NCBI RefSeq assembly: GCF_032335695.1
Contig: NZ_JACTOJ010000018.1
Coordinates: 45,934 to 109,933, forward strand
Direction of reading: 5' to 3'
Source: JACTOJ01 sp032335695
GTDB taxonomy: Bacteria; Bacillota; Clostridia; Clostridiales; Clostridiaceae
DNA: 64,000 nucleotides
Shown: positions 17,045 to 25,392 of the stretch, in pieces
Position numbering within the stretch: the stretch's first letter is position 1
How the letters are laid out: every line of letters starts with the position of its first letter
Notes under the pieces: generated by a model
Told to the model about the DNA's origin: nothing
The model's database searches: none
Seen by the model: the letters and a program-made list of their open reading frames with translations, nothing else
Made by a program: the position numbers and the translations under genes

Positions 17045-18698
17045 CATTATTTAAAATTTTATTTTTAATAAATTTGTCCATTGCAATTTTGATAAGATAT
17101 ATGAAACTTAACACATTTAATAATGAAAGTGTAATTACCATAAATGTATTTGTCATATAATTATTGCCTTTAAATTGTTCAAATAACACAATATGAGTAT
17201 TTAAATAAACTATTATGCTGAAAATTACTGATAGAGCCAAAATCCTTTTGTCCTTTGAATATACATACGCAAACACTGCCAAAATTGGAGCCGCGAACAT
17301 GTATCTTTCATGCATTCCCACGGAAAAATTAAATACACCTACAGTTTGCACGAGAGCTGCTATGAAAATTGCCGATTTATCTTTGCTTTTAATATAGATA
17401 ATTCCAGATAAAAGCGTAACAAGTACAATAAACAGCATTCCCCAAGTGTGATAGCTGTATATAAATAAAGTTTGACTATCCTTAACATGGTTAGCTCCAA
17501 TCAATGTATAAAAGTTAAATGCATTATTAGAGGCGTAAGGATACTCCCCTACTTCTTTTATATATAGGTTAAAAATCCAGGTAAATCCCTTGCTCACTGA
17601 AAAAGGCAATAATATAATAATCGCTGTTAATATTCCTGCTGCAGCCGATTGAATAAAGCTCTTTAAACTTCTTTTCTTTATTAAAACAAATAATAGCAGG
17701 GGAAGGAATATTATTCCTTGAGGCTTCATTAGGACCGATATGGCAAAGAAAATAGCCGCCTTTGCTAATTTATCCTCAGATACATAGTACATTGCTAAAA
17801 TTATAAATAGTGCAAACAGAGAGTCTGCCTGACCCCAAATTGTAGAATTTATCAAAACTGCTGGGTTGAAGGCATAAAAAGCTGCTAACAACAAGCTGTT
17901 TTCAATAGATAGATGCTTCTTTCCTACTTTATATATAAAATATGCAGATAATACATCAGCAGCTATTGAAGGAAGCTTAAGTAAAAGAGGGTAGTAGGTG
18001 CTTAACGTTGACACAGAAGCTATTTTTCCGACTACAAACAATACATATAAATAAACTGGTGGATAATCTACTGAAGAATTTCCATCGTACACTTTTAATA
18101 GGTTGTTGGCGGCTGAAGCTGCCCAATTCTGATATATCTTTATATCAAATGGATGCCCATCAATTAAAAGTCCTGAGTAAATTCTAAGCAAAAGTCCTAT
18201 TATGATTAATCCTGCTATAATTATTCCTTTGCTCTCATTGCTTATTTTTGTCTTTTTATATCTTATTAGTAAAAATACCGCTATGAATATGATAAAGAAA
18301 ATTATAGAATATGCTATAAATATAGGAGAATATTTTGTACTTGAGCTTGAAGATGAACCTTGCTGCATTCCAAAGCCATTTGGTCTTTCATTATCTTTTC
18401 TCTGTCCATCTTTATTCTGCGGAGCACTAAAATTATCGCTGCCCTGATTAAAATTCGGTGCTTGCTGATTAGGGGAATTTTGTCCCTGCATATTACTAGG
18501 CTGATTAGAATCCGAATTATTAGGTCCACCTCCTGCAGGCATCTGTCCATTAAATTGTGTTCCAATCCTATTGTTTCCTGAAGTGTTTGAACCTTTATAA
18601 ATAATTATTGAATAAGTACTTAGTACAGTTAAAATAAATATCATAATTGATATGCTTATTTTAACCGCATGCTTTTTTATAAATCCCATTTTTTTCAC
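17037..18698 (-). CDS. GT-C type membrane glycosyltransferase (GT87/mannosyltransferase-like) with Asn/Gln-rich extracellular linker
   Basis: 553 residues. One membrane segment at about 12-33, then an extracellular low-complexity stretch (about 36-120) rich in Asn, Gln, Gly, Ser and Pro, then about ten membrane segments. SVDYPPVYLYVLF in the first luminal loop and HERYMFAAP near the C-terminus are typical of lipid-linked-sugar GT-C enzymes; the DGHPFDIKIYQNW loop carries the likely catalytic Asp. The linker composition resembles that of the divergent GT39 gene. Likely transfers sugars from polyprenyl carriers to a cell-envelope acceptor; the acceptor is unknown. Confidence 0.82.
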   Translation of the reverse strand: MKKMGFIKKHAVKISISIMIFILTVLSTYSIIIYKGSNTSGNNRIGTQFNGQMPAGGGPNNSDSNQPSNMQGQNSPNQQAPNFNQGSDNFSAPQNKDGQRKDNERPNGFGMQQGSSSSSSTKYSPIFIAYSIIFFIIFIAVFLLIRYKKTKISNESKGIIIAGLIIIGLLLRIYSGLLIDGHPFDIKIYQNWAASAANNLLKVYDGNSSVDYPPVYLYVLFVVGKIASVSTLSTYYPLLLKLPSIAADVLSAYFIYKVGKKHLSIENSLLLAAFYAFNPAVLINSTIWGQADSLFALFIILAMYYVSEDKLAKAAIFFAISVLMKPQGIIFLPLLLFVLIKKRSLKSFIQSAAAGILTAIIILLPFSVSKGFTWIFNLYIKEVGEYPYASNNAFNFYTLIGANHVKDSQTLFIYSYHTWGMLFIVLVTLLSGIIYIKSKDKSAIFIAALVQTVGVFNFSVGMHERYMFAAPILAVFAYVYSKDKRILALSVIFSIIVYLNTHIVLFEQFKGNNYMTNTFMVITLSLLNVLSFIYLIKIAMDKFIKNKILNNVT

Positions 18699-18760
18699 CT
18701 GCCTACGTTATTTATATTAATTAATTATAGACAGAAAATTTTGCAATATTATCAAATCAA

Positions 18761-18813
18761 TATGTGAAGTTTGTGTGAAATATCTTTTAATATAATCACA
18801 TAAATTTCACATG
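18761..18813. promoter_or_regulatory. Paired response-regulator boxes between divergent GT-C genes
   Basis: On the + strand TATGTGA (18761) and TGTGTGA (18772), 11 bp apart. On the minus strand two ATGTGA half-sites (18812-18807 and 18801-18796), again 11 bp apart. The two boxes face opposite ways, one toward each divergent gene. Confidence 0.6.
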
Positions 18814-18908
18814 AATTTTTGATATTTGTTCTACAAATTTTGTCTATACTTTGTATATGATGATTAACGCAATAATTAACATAAATATTTAAAGGATGTG
18901 AGCATAAA

Positions 18909-21131
18909 ATGAAAAAAATTAAACTTACCAAAGAGAATATAGCCCTTACATTAATTGTTATACTCTCCGAAATATTAAGCTTTGTTAATTTATCAATAGA
19001 AGGATACGGAAATTCATACTACGCCGCGGCAGTAAAAAGTATGACTATGAGCCTTAAGAATTTTTTCTTTGTAGCTTTTGACCCATCAGGCTTTGTAACC
19101 ATAGACAAGCCTCCTTTGGGATTTTGGCTCCAGGCAATATCTGCAAAAATCTTTGGCTACAGCGGAGTTAGCATACTTTTACCTTCAGCTATAGCTAGTG
19201 TTATTTCAGTAATACTTATTCATAGAATCGTAAAACGTTCCTTTGGAACTGTGGCTGGACTTATTTCTGCTCTATTTCTTGCAATAACACCAGTTTTTGT
19301 AGCTGTCAGCAGAAATAATACAATAGACAATATACTTATCTTATTCTTACTTCTTGCATTATGGGCTCTTTCAATTGCCGCAGAAAAAGGCAAATTTAAA
19401 TACTTAATTATAGCTATGGTTATGATTGGACTTGGCTTCAATGTAAAGATGCTTGAAGCTTACTTAGTTGTACCAGCAGTGTATGTTACTTACCTATTTG
19501 CTACTACAGTTCCTATAAAGAAGAGAATAGTTCATTTAATTGTAGGTACTATAGTTCTTGTAGCAGTTTCACTTTCCTGGGCATTAGCAGTTGACGCTGT
19601 ACCTGCTTCTAGCAGACCCTATGTAGACAGCAGTACTAATAATACAGTAATGGAACTTATTTTTGGACACAATGGAATAGAAAGAATTTCTCTTGGCAGC
19701 AGTTCCTCTGATAAGGGACAAGGTGGTGGACCTGGGGGACAGAAGGGCAGTGCACCTAGTGGTCAGCAAGATGGACAAATGGGAACTCCTCCTAGCTTCA
19801 ACAATAGCAGCAACGAAAACACTACCGGTAATGCCCCTTCTGGATTTGGAGGCAGTCAGCAAGGCAGAGGAGATGGAGGTTTTGGAGGACCCGGCGGACA
19901 ACAGGGCGGCGGTTTTGGTGGACAGCAAGGCGGCGGACCTGGTGGAAATAATTCTTCTCAACTTCAGGGTTCTTTCGGCGGGCAAGTAAAATCAAGTATC
20001 ACAAGATTATTTTCAAAGAATATACTCTCTGATCAGATAGTTTGGTTTATCCCTCTAGCTGCAATAGGTTTTATAGCTGCAGCTATAAAGGAAAAATTAA
20101 CCTTTAGACTGAATACCTCAAAGAAACAAGCACTAGCACTTTGGTTTTTATGGTTCTTCCCTGAATTTATATACTTTAGCTTTAATACAGGAACCTTCCA
20201 CCCATACTACCTTACAATGTTAGCTCCTCCAGTAGCAGCTTTAGCTGGAATAGGTATATCTTCAATGTGGGAGCTCTACAAAGAAGGCGGCTGGAAAGCA
20301 TGGTTCTTACCTGGAGCCTTACTTGTAAATGGTGCTGTTCACATATCGATGCTTTGTTACTTTATAAGTTACTCAAATATTACTAAGGTTTTGATTGTTC
20401 TAGTAGCAATTTTAAGCATACTGTCTTCTTTAGTGCTTGCATTCTTAAATCTTAATAATAAACTAGCTGAAAATAATGTTAATATAAAAAGAACTCTTGT
20501 AGCTTTGGCTTTAGTAGGATTGATTTTAACTCCGCTTGTAGGTTCATCTACAGTATTAACCACTAAGGTTAATAACTCCTTTCCAGCAGCTGGATTAGAG
20601 CTTTTATCTAGCAACAGCTCAGATAAGGTCGGTGCTCCAAGTGGCTCCAATACTAAAAATGCCGGTGGGGAAGGTACGAATGCTAATTCAAAGCTTATAC
20701 AATTTCTAGAGAAAAATAAAACTACTGAAAAATATTTATTAGTAGTTCAGAATTCCAACTCTGCTTCAGATATAATTATTAATACTGGCGAATCTGTAAT
20801 GTCTCTAGGCGGATTCTTAGGCAGCGATCAAATTGTAACTTTAGACCAATTTAAAACAATGGTGAAAAATGGTGAAATCAGATATGTTATGACTGGCGGC
20901 ATGGGCGGCGGCGGAAACTCCAGCAGCGAAATAATGAATTGGGTTGAACAAAACGGAACTCTTGTGGATTCAAGCGATACTTCAAGCAGCAATTCAACTA
21001 CTACTTCAGCTACTGATTCAACTAAAAAAACTAGTACTTCATCAAGCTCAAATTCTAACCGAGGCTTCGGCGGCGGAGGTCAATCAGAACAATTATATGA
21101 TTTGAAAGCATATACTGACAGTCAGAAATAA
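18909..21131 (+). CDS. GT39/ArnT-like membrane glycosyltransferase with Gly/Gln-rich insertion (YkcB/YycA-like)
   Basis: 740 residues. About 12 membrane segments of the PMT/ArnT fold; the first extracellular loop contains YYAAAVKSM and DKPPLGFW, typical of ArnT-like lipid-linked-sugar transferases. Residues about 265-355 form an insertion dominated by Gly, Gln, Ser and Asn (many GGQQGG units). The C-terminal soluble part (about 555-740) has Ser/Thr and Gly runs. Start ATG preceded by AAAGGATG with 8-9 nt spacing. Divergent to the GT87-like gene, followed by a two-component system on the other strand. Substrate unknown. Confidence 0.88.
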   Translation: MKKIKLTKENIALTLIVILSEILSFVNLSIEGYGNSYYAAAVKSMTMSLKNFFFVAFDPSGFVTIDKPPLGFWLQAISAKIFGYSGVSILLPSAIASVISVILIHRIVKRSFGTVAGLISALFLAITPVFVAVSRNNTIDNILILFLLLALWALSIAAEKGKFKYLIIAMVMIGLGFNVKMLEAYLVVPAVYVTYLFATTVPIKKRIVHLIVGTIVLVAVSLSWALAVDAVPASSRPYVDSSTNNTVMELIFGHNGIERISLGSSSSDKGQGGGPGGQKGSAPSGQQDGQMGTPPSFNNSSNENTTGNAPSGFGGSQQGRGDGGFGGPGGQQGGGFGGQQGGGPGGNNSSQLQGSFGGQVKSSITRLFSKNILSDQIVWFIPLAAIGFIAAAIKEKLTFRLNTSKKQALALWFLWFFPEFIYFSFNTGTFHPYYLTMLAPPVAALAGIGISSMWELYKEGGWKAWFLPGALLVNGAVHISMLCYFISYSNITKVLIVLVAILSILSSLVLAFLNLNNKLAENNVNIKRTLVALALVGLILTPLVGSSTVLTTKVNNSFPAAGLELLSSNSSDKVGAPSGSNTKNAGGEGTNANSKLIQFLEKNKTTEKYLLVVQNSNSASDIIINTGESVMSLGGFLGSDQIVTLDQFKTMVKNGEIRYVMTGGMGGGGNSSSEIMNWVEQNGTLVDSSDTSSSNSTTTSATDSTKKTSTSSSSNSNRGFGGGGQSEQLYDLKAYTDSQK

Positions 21132-21172
21132 TAAAAGGAGTGTGGCAACAGTCACACTCCTTTTATTATTTC
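21125..21172. terminator. Strong bidirectional terminator
   Basis: Perfect 20-bp stem (21125-21144 with 21153-21172) and 8-nt loop; the GT39 stop codon lies inside the left arm. A-rich left and T-rich right sides suit both directions. Confidence 0.9.
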
Positions 21173-21190
21173 CATTTATATTTTACCTCA

Positions 21191-21233
21191 AAAATAGACT
21201 ATGCAATAAACATATAGTTCACTGCACAGTCTA
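21191..21233 (-). terminator. Terminator of the two-component operon
   Basis: On the minus strand AATAGACTGTGC pairs with GCATAGTCTATT (one mismatch), followed by TTTTTG, just past the histidine kinase stop. Confidence 0.65.
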
Positions 21234-21251
21234 TTAAAATGTATCGTCAGG

Positions 21252-22637
21252 TTATTTATTGAACTTAAATATGAAACTTACACCCTTTTCTCTATTTATT
21301 GATTGTATATTTCCTTTATGAAAATCCACAATCTTCTTAGATATTGCAAGTCCTAGTCCAAAGTTTCCAGTCTTATCTTTGTAGAAGTTATCAAAAATAT
21401 GAGCTAAGTTTTCCTTTTTTATATGAGGTCCGTCATTATATACATCGAGTATTATATGTTTATCATCTTCTTTTAAGGTTACCTGCATTTCTTTTTCTGC
21501 ATATCTCAATCCATTTTCAATTATATTTTCTATGGCTACTTTTAATTTTTCTTCATTTGCTATTAGATTAATTCCCTCTAAATTTAACTTCCATTCAATA
21601 TTGCTGTTTATCATTTCAAATCTATTTATTATATTCAATACCAAATCTCTTAAATTTATCTCTTTATTTTTATCATTGTTTTCCATTACATAATCTAAAG
21701 TGTTAAGATACAGTAATTGTTTAATCTTTTTTTCTAGGCTTATAGCTTCATTCTTTATTATTTCTGCTGTTTTTTCTACAGAATCTATATATATGCCATC
21801 TATTATTGCTTCTGCATGGCTCATTATAACCATTACCGGCGTTTTTAAATCATGGGATATGCTCTGAAGAAAGTTTTTTTCTTCTTCATCAGCTCGTTTT
21901 AATTCCTTTTGCATTCTATTCATTGCATCTGCAAGCCTTTTTATTTCATCATCACTTTTTATTGATACATCTTCTCCCCAATTCTTATGAGCTATGCGTT
22001 CTGTATATTCTTCTAATTTTTTAAGAGGTTTTGATATATATGAAGCAATAAGTTTGGAGGTAAAGAAACCTATCACTATAAAAACTAATCCTACTATTAT
22101 AACAATATTTAATAATCCGTTGTCTCTAATGCTAGGCATGTAGGTTATTAAATATTCTCTGCCTCCATTAGTAGTCTGTACCGAGCTTATTATAAATAAA
22201 AATCTTCTATTCTGATAAGTTTCTTTAAATTGCTGTTCATTAATGTTATTGCCCTTAATGAAAGTAATCATCCATTCTTGTGCTGACTTATCTGGATCCG
22301 AAACAGGTTTACTCATTCCATCTGGAGGGCCAGGCATATTTTCAGGTTTATTAATCTCGTCATTTAAGACTTTGCTTCCATCTGATTTTATTGTATAGGT
22401 AAAATGCTTGCTTCCTTTTAAATTCTGCATCTCATTAAACCGCGTCGGCATGGAATTATCACTACTTTTCAGCTGTATATCGTGCAACACCTTTAAATCT
22501 TTCATTTCTGAAGTTTCTTGCACTCTTTTAAATGCAAAGAAATAAAAAAGTGATATGCTGCATATTATTAATAAAATTGTTAGAGTAAAGGTCATCCATA
22601 TTCTCATGGTGAGAGATTTAAATCTAAATTTTCTCAT
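21252..22637 (-). CDS. Membrane sensor histidine kinase
   Basis: 461 residues. Membrane segments at about 12-34 and 176-195 enclose a 140-residue extracellular sensor. HAMP linker follows, then the phospho-acceptor His262 in SISHDLKTPVMV. ATPase motifs are NIIENGLRYA, DNGP-like VYNDGPHI and GLGLAISKKIV. The gene overlaps its response regulator by four bases, so both are co-translated. Extracellular location of the sensor and adjacency to envelope glycosyltransferases suggest that it monitors the cell surface. Confidence 0.94.
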   Translation of the reverse strand: MRKFRFKSLTMRIWMTFTLTILLIICSISLFYFFAFKRVQETSEMKDLKVLHDIQLKSSDNSMPTRFNEMQNLKGSKHFTYTIKSDGSKVLNDEINKPENMPGPPDGMSKPVSDPDKSAQEWMITFIKGNNINEQQFKETYQNRRFLFIISSVQTTNGGREYLITYMPSIRDNGLLNIVIIVGLVFIVIGFFTSKLIASYISKPLKKLEEYTERIAHKNWGEDVSIKSDDEIKRLADAMNRMQKELKRADEEEKNFLQSISHDLKTPVMVIMSHAEAIIDGIYIDSVEKTAEIIKNEAISLEKKIKQLLYLNTLDYVMENNDKNKEINLRDLVLNIINRFEMINSNIEWKLNLEGINLIANEEKLKVAIENIIENGLRYAEKEMQVTLKEDDKHIILDVYNDGPHIKKENLAHIFDNFYKDKTGNFGLGLAISKKIVDFHKGNIQSINREKGVSFIFKFNK

Positions 22638-23314
22638 GATTTTACCACTAGCCTATAGCCATACCCATATACAGTTTCTATATTTATTAATTCCATTTTC
22701 TTTCTAAGCCTTCTTATGGTATCATCTACCACCCTGTCTGATCCAAAATAATCTTCTCCCCAAACACTTATTAGTATCTGTTCCCTGGAGATTAAATTAT
22801 CCTTATTCTCCATAAAATAATATAGAAGTTCAAATTCCTTATTTGTAAGCTGTATTTCTACTTCATTTAAATACACTCTCCTCTGCTTTTTTATGATAGC
22901 GTATCCTGATATATTAATGTTTTCTTCCTGATTATTTCTTTTCTCATCACCATAAATTCTTTCCAAAAGCTTTCCTACCCTTATAATAAGCTCTCTCGGT
23001 AAGAACGGTTTAGAAAGATAATCGTCACTCCCAAGTTCTAAACCTACCACTCTGTCAAGTTCTTCATTTCTCGCAGACATAAATATTACAGGAGTATTCT
23101 TGTTATAATTTTTTATAGCCTTTATAATTTCGTAGCCGTCTGTATCAGGAAGCATTATGTCCAATATCCACAAATCCGGTAAATCTTTTATTCGTTCCAA
23201 AGCGGATTTCCCATCAGAGAAAGTTGTTACTTCATACCCTTCCTTTTCCAAATATTTTTCTAGCAGTATATTTAAACTTCTTTCATCTTCCACTAAATAT
23301 ATCTTTGCTGGCAA
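22634..23314 (-). CDS. OmpR-family response regulator
   Basis: 226 residues. Receiver domain with acidic pocket VEDE, phospho-acceptor Asp52 in LDIMLPD, Ser/Thr in SAR and Lys in SKPF. The C-terminal winged helix has LTNKEFELLYYFMENK and VDDTIRRLRKKME. TTG at 23314 is preferred since AGGTG sits 6 nt upstream; a GTG three codons earlier overlaps that site. OmpR-type regulators bind direct repeats with about 11-bp period, which matches the TATGTGA boxes upstream of this gene and of the glycosyltransferases. Confidence 0.94.
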   Translation of the reverse strand: MPAKIYLVEDERSLNILLEKYLEKEGYEVTTFSDGKSALERIKDLPDLWILDIMLPDTDGYEIIKAIKNYNKNTPVIFMSARNEELDRVVGLELGSDDYLSKPFLPRELIIRVGKLLERIYGDEKRNNQEENINISGYAIIKKQRRVYLNEVEIQLTNKEFELLYYFMENKDNLISREQILISVWGEDYFGSDRVVDDTIRRLRKKMELINIETVYGYGYRLVVKS

Positions 23315-23408
23315 TCTAATCACCTCGTATTTTAATTTAAAATAGAAATTTATATAATTTCCCTAAATACTATGCTACCATAGAATTTTCAAAAAAATTT
23401 CTATACAT

Positions 23409-23426
23409 TATGTGAAAATTATGTGT
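23409..23426 (+). promoter_or_regulatory. Candidate autoregulatory response-regulator box
   Basis: TATGTGA at 23409 and TATGTGT at 23420, 11 bp apart, about 95 bp upstream of the response regulator start; same orientation and distance as the box upstream of the GT2 gene. Confidence 0.6.
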
Positions 23427-23492
23427 TTATAAATTCACCTCTCTAGTTATAATATCGGCTATCATTACTTGGTTATTTACTATATGAGCTAA

Positions 23493-24807
23493 TGTCACAC
23501 AAAATAGTAGATACAAATTGCTTATTTACCTGATTTTTAATTATGAAGTAATGTTACAAAATATAGTAGATGATTTTTTATTTATATTTGTGTTTAAAAA
23601 TTGTTATAATGTCAATAATTTAAAAAGAACATTAGTTCGTACGTGCTACAAAATTATGATTGGAGATTATAACTATGGACATATTAAAACCATATCAAGA
23701 GAGAAACAATTCATTAGATTCCTTAACAAATCATGTTACAAGCGTTTCTTCAAATAAGAATGCATACCTTTCTAATGATCAGCTACTAAGTACTTTTAAA
23801 TGTATTGAAAATACCTGCAATATGATATCTTTTTGTCCTCATTGCTCATCATCACATATTGTTAAAAACGGTAAAAATAGATTAAAAAAACAGAGATATA
23901 AATGTAAAAATTGTGAGAAAATATTTTGCTCTTCCACCTTTTCACCATTATATCACAGTAAAAAATCATTAAATTATTGGATAAAATACTTGGAATGTAT
24001 GTCCAACAATTTGTCAGTAAGAAGTAGTGCTGAAAAGACAGGTGTTCACAGAAATACCGCTTTCTACTGGCGACATAAGATTTTGCATTCTCTTAAATCT
24101 ACCCTTCCAAACAAATTGAGTGGAATAATTGAAATAGATGAGACTCATTTCAATCAAAATAATAAAGATAGAAGCATTAATTACAGTTTAATAAATGTTC
24201 TGTCTAATGAGGAAATTAAAATTAAGGTTTGTGTAATATCTTGTGCAGATAGATATGGAAACATATTTTCTAAAACAGCTTGTCTAAATTATGCAAATTA
24301 TTCGGTTGTAGATGCTGTCATCGCTTCTAAAATTCCAAACAACTCCATACTATGCACAAAAAACCATTATAAATATGAAAGTTTTGCTAGAAAACACAAG
24401 CTAGAAATACATAAGATTTCTAGCAATTCTTTCAATAGTGCTTCAATTTTTAATTTATCAAGAGTGAGATATTTTCATAAATCATTACACAGTTTGATTT
24501 CTAAGTTCAGGGGAGTAGCTACAAAATATATGGATTTATATATTTGCTGGAACAAGTGGAATACCCTCAATTCAAATGTGCCATTACTTCAAATTATAGA
24601 AAACTCTTTACTTGATATTATTAGTTTCGGAAAAAATTTAAGAATAAAAGATTTTAAATTTATAAACAGCTTAACATTTAACTGAAGTAGGAATTTAATA
24701 AAAGTACCCTAGGCTTAAAATTTTATATTTATTTAACTGATTTTTTAAAATTAAAAATTATACTTACATATCTCATCAGTTATTTTATCTACTACATTTT
24801 GTGACAT
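23493..24807 (+). mobile_element. IS1595-like insertion sequence
   Basis: About 1.3 kb with inverted ends. The right end reads, as reverse complement, ATGTCACAAAATGTAGTAGA plus T; the left end at 23493-23514 is ATGTCACACAAAATAGTAGA plus T. A third, diverged copy (ATGTTACAAAATATAGTAGA, 23551) lies inside, upstream of the transposase. No target-site duplication is evident in the flanks, which suggests an old insertion. Confidence 0.75.
23675..24685 (+). CDS. IS1595 family transposase, apparently catalytically degenerate
   Basis: 336 residues. N-terminal zinc ribbon (CPHCSSSHIVKNGKNR then CKNCEKIFC), a helix-turn-helix region (SVRSSAEKTGVHRNTAFYWRHK) and an ISXO2-like DDE/DDNK domain. The first Asp is present in IEIDETHF. 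Where relatives read CTDSH, this protein reads CTKNH, and where they have an Asn in HxQHxNSFHS it has SRVRYFHKS; the last Lys in GVATKY is kept. Reading frame is uninterrupted. ATG 23675 with GGAG 9 nt upstream is preferred to TTG 23660. Probably inactive for transposition; retention of the frame could mean a recent loss or a DNA-binding role. Confidence 0.85.
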   Translation: MDILKPYQERNNSLDSLTNHVTSVSSNKNAYLSNDQLLSTFKCIENTCNMISFCPHCSSSHIVKNGKNRLKKQRYKCKNCEKIFCSSTFSPLYHSKKSLNYWIKYLECMSNNLSVRSSAEKTGVHRNTAFYWRHKILHSLKSTLPNKLSGIIEIDETHFNQNNKDRSINYSLINVLSNEEIKIKVCVISCADRYGNIFSKTACLNYANYSVVDAVIASKIPNNSILCTKNHYKYESFARKHKLEIHKISSNSFNSASIFNLSRVRYFHKSLHSLISKFRGVATKYMDLYICWNKWNTLNSNVPLLQIIENSLLDIISFGKNLRIKDFKFINSLTFN

Positions 24808-24824
24808 AAGCATATATGCCTCCA

Positions 24825-25286
24825 TCAGTATACAATTAGGCTATGATCTACAAGCTTGCCTTCTTTATATATGAATTTGGCTGAAAAAAACTTATATTTT
24901 AGCATCCAATCCATAAATAATTTATCCCCTTCCCATAAGTTAAGACTGAATATCTCATCATTGTTTATCCATTCTAATTCACCTTCATCCGATGTATCAA
25001 AAATATTGCCTTCAAACTCAGATGTTGTAAATAAGAATACGTACCAATCTTCATCATTTTTAAAGCCTGGAAAAGTAATAATTCCTTTTAAGCTAGGATT
25101 TTTTATAGTAAGCCCGCATTCTTCTTTGACTTCCCTTATAATGCATTCTTCAGGAGTTTCACCAGCTTCCATTTTGCCGCCTAGTCCCACCCACTTGCCT
25201 TCATGGATGTCGTTTTCCTTTTTTATTCTATGTAACATTAAAGTTTTATTATTTTTCGTTATATAGCAGGATGTAGCTAATTTCAT
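24825..25286 (-). CDS. Nudix hydrolase, MutT/8-oxo-dGTP diphosphatase-like
   Basis: 153 residues. Nudix box GKMEAGETPEECIIREVKEECGL at about residues 37-59 preceded by WVGLGG, close to the MutT/YtkD-like oxidised-nucleotide group. No other domain. ATG preceded by GAGGTGATAAA. Lies immediately beside the right end of the insertion sequence, which may have landed just downstream of it. Confidence 0.88.
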   Translation of the reverse strand: MKLATSCYITKNNKTLMLHRIKKENDIHEGKWVGLGGKMEAGETPEECIIREVKEECGLTIKNPSLKGIITFPGFKNDEDWYVFLFTTSEFEGNIFDTSDEGELEWINNDEIFSLNLWEGDKLFMDWMLKYKFFSAKFIYKEGKLVDHSLIVY

Positions 25287-25337
25287 TTTATCACCTCTCA
25301 GCTTTATGATAATTCATACTTATAAAATATTCAACCA

Positions 25338-25380
25338 TGCAAAAAGACACTCTCCAATCATATTAGAGAATGTCTTTTTG
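25338..25380 (-). terminator. Terminator of the cellobiose phosphorylase gene
   Basis: GCAAAAAGACA and TGTCTTTTTGC form the base of a long stem with inner CTCT/AGAG pairs, about 15 nt past the stop; T-rich on both strands. Confidence 0.8.
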
Positions 25381-25392
25381 CTATTATTATAT

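Noticed and set aside
19584..19985. Minus-strand frame opposite the Gly/Gln-rich part of the GT39 gene
   Set aside because: Arises from low-complexity codons on the other strand; no start signal or recognisable domain.
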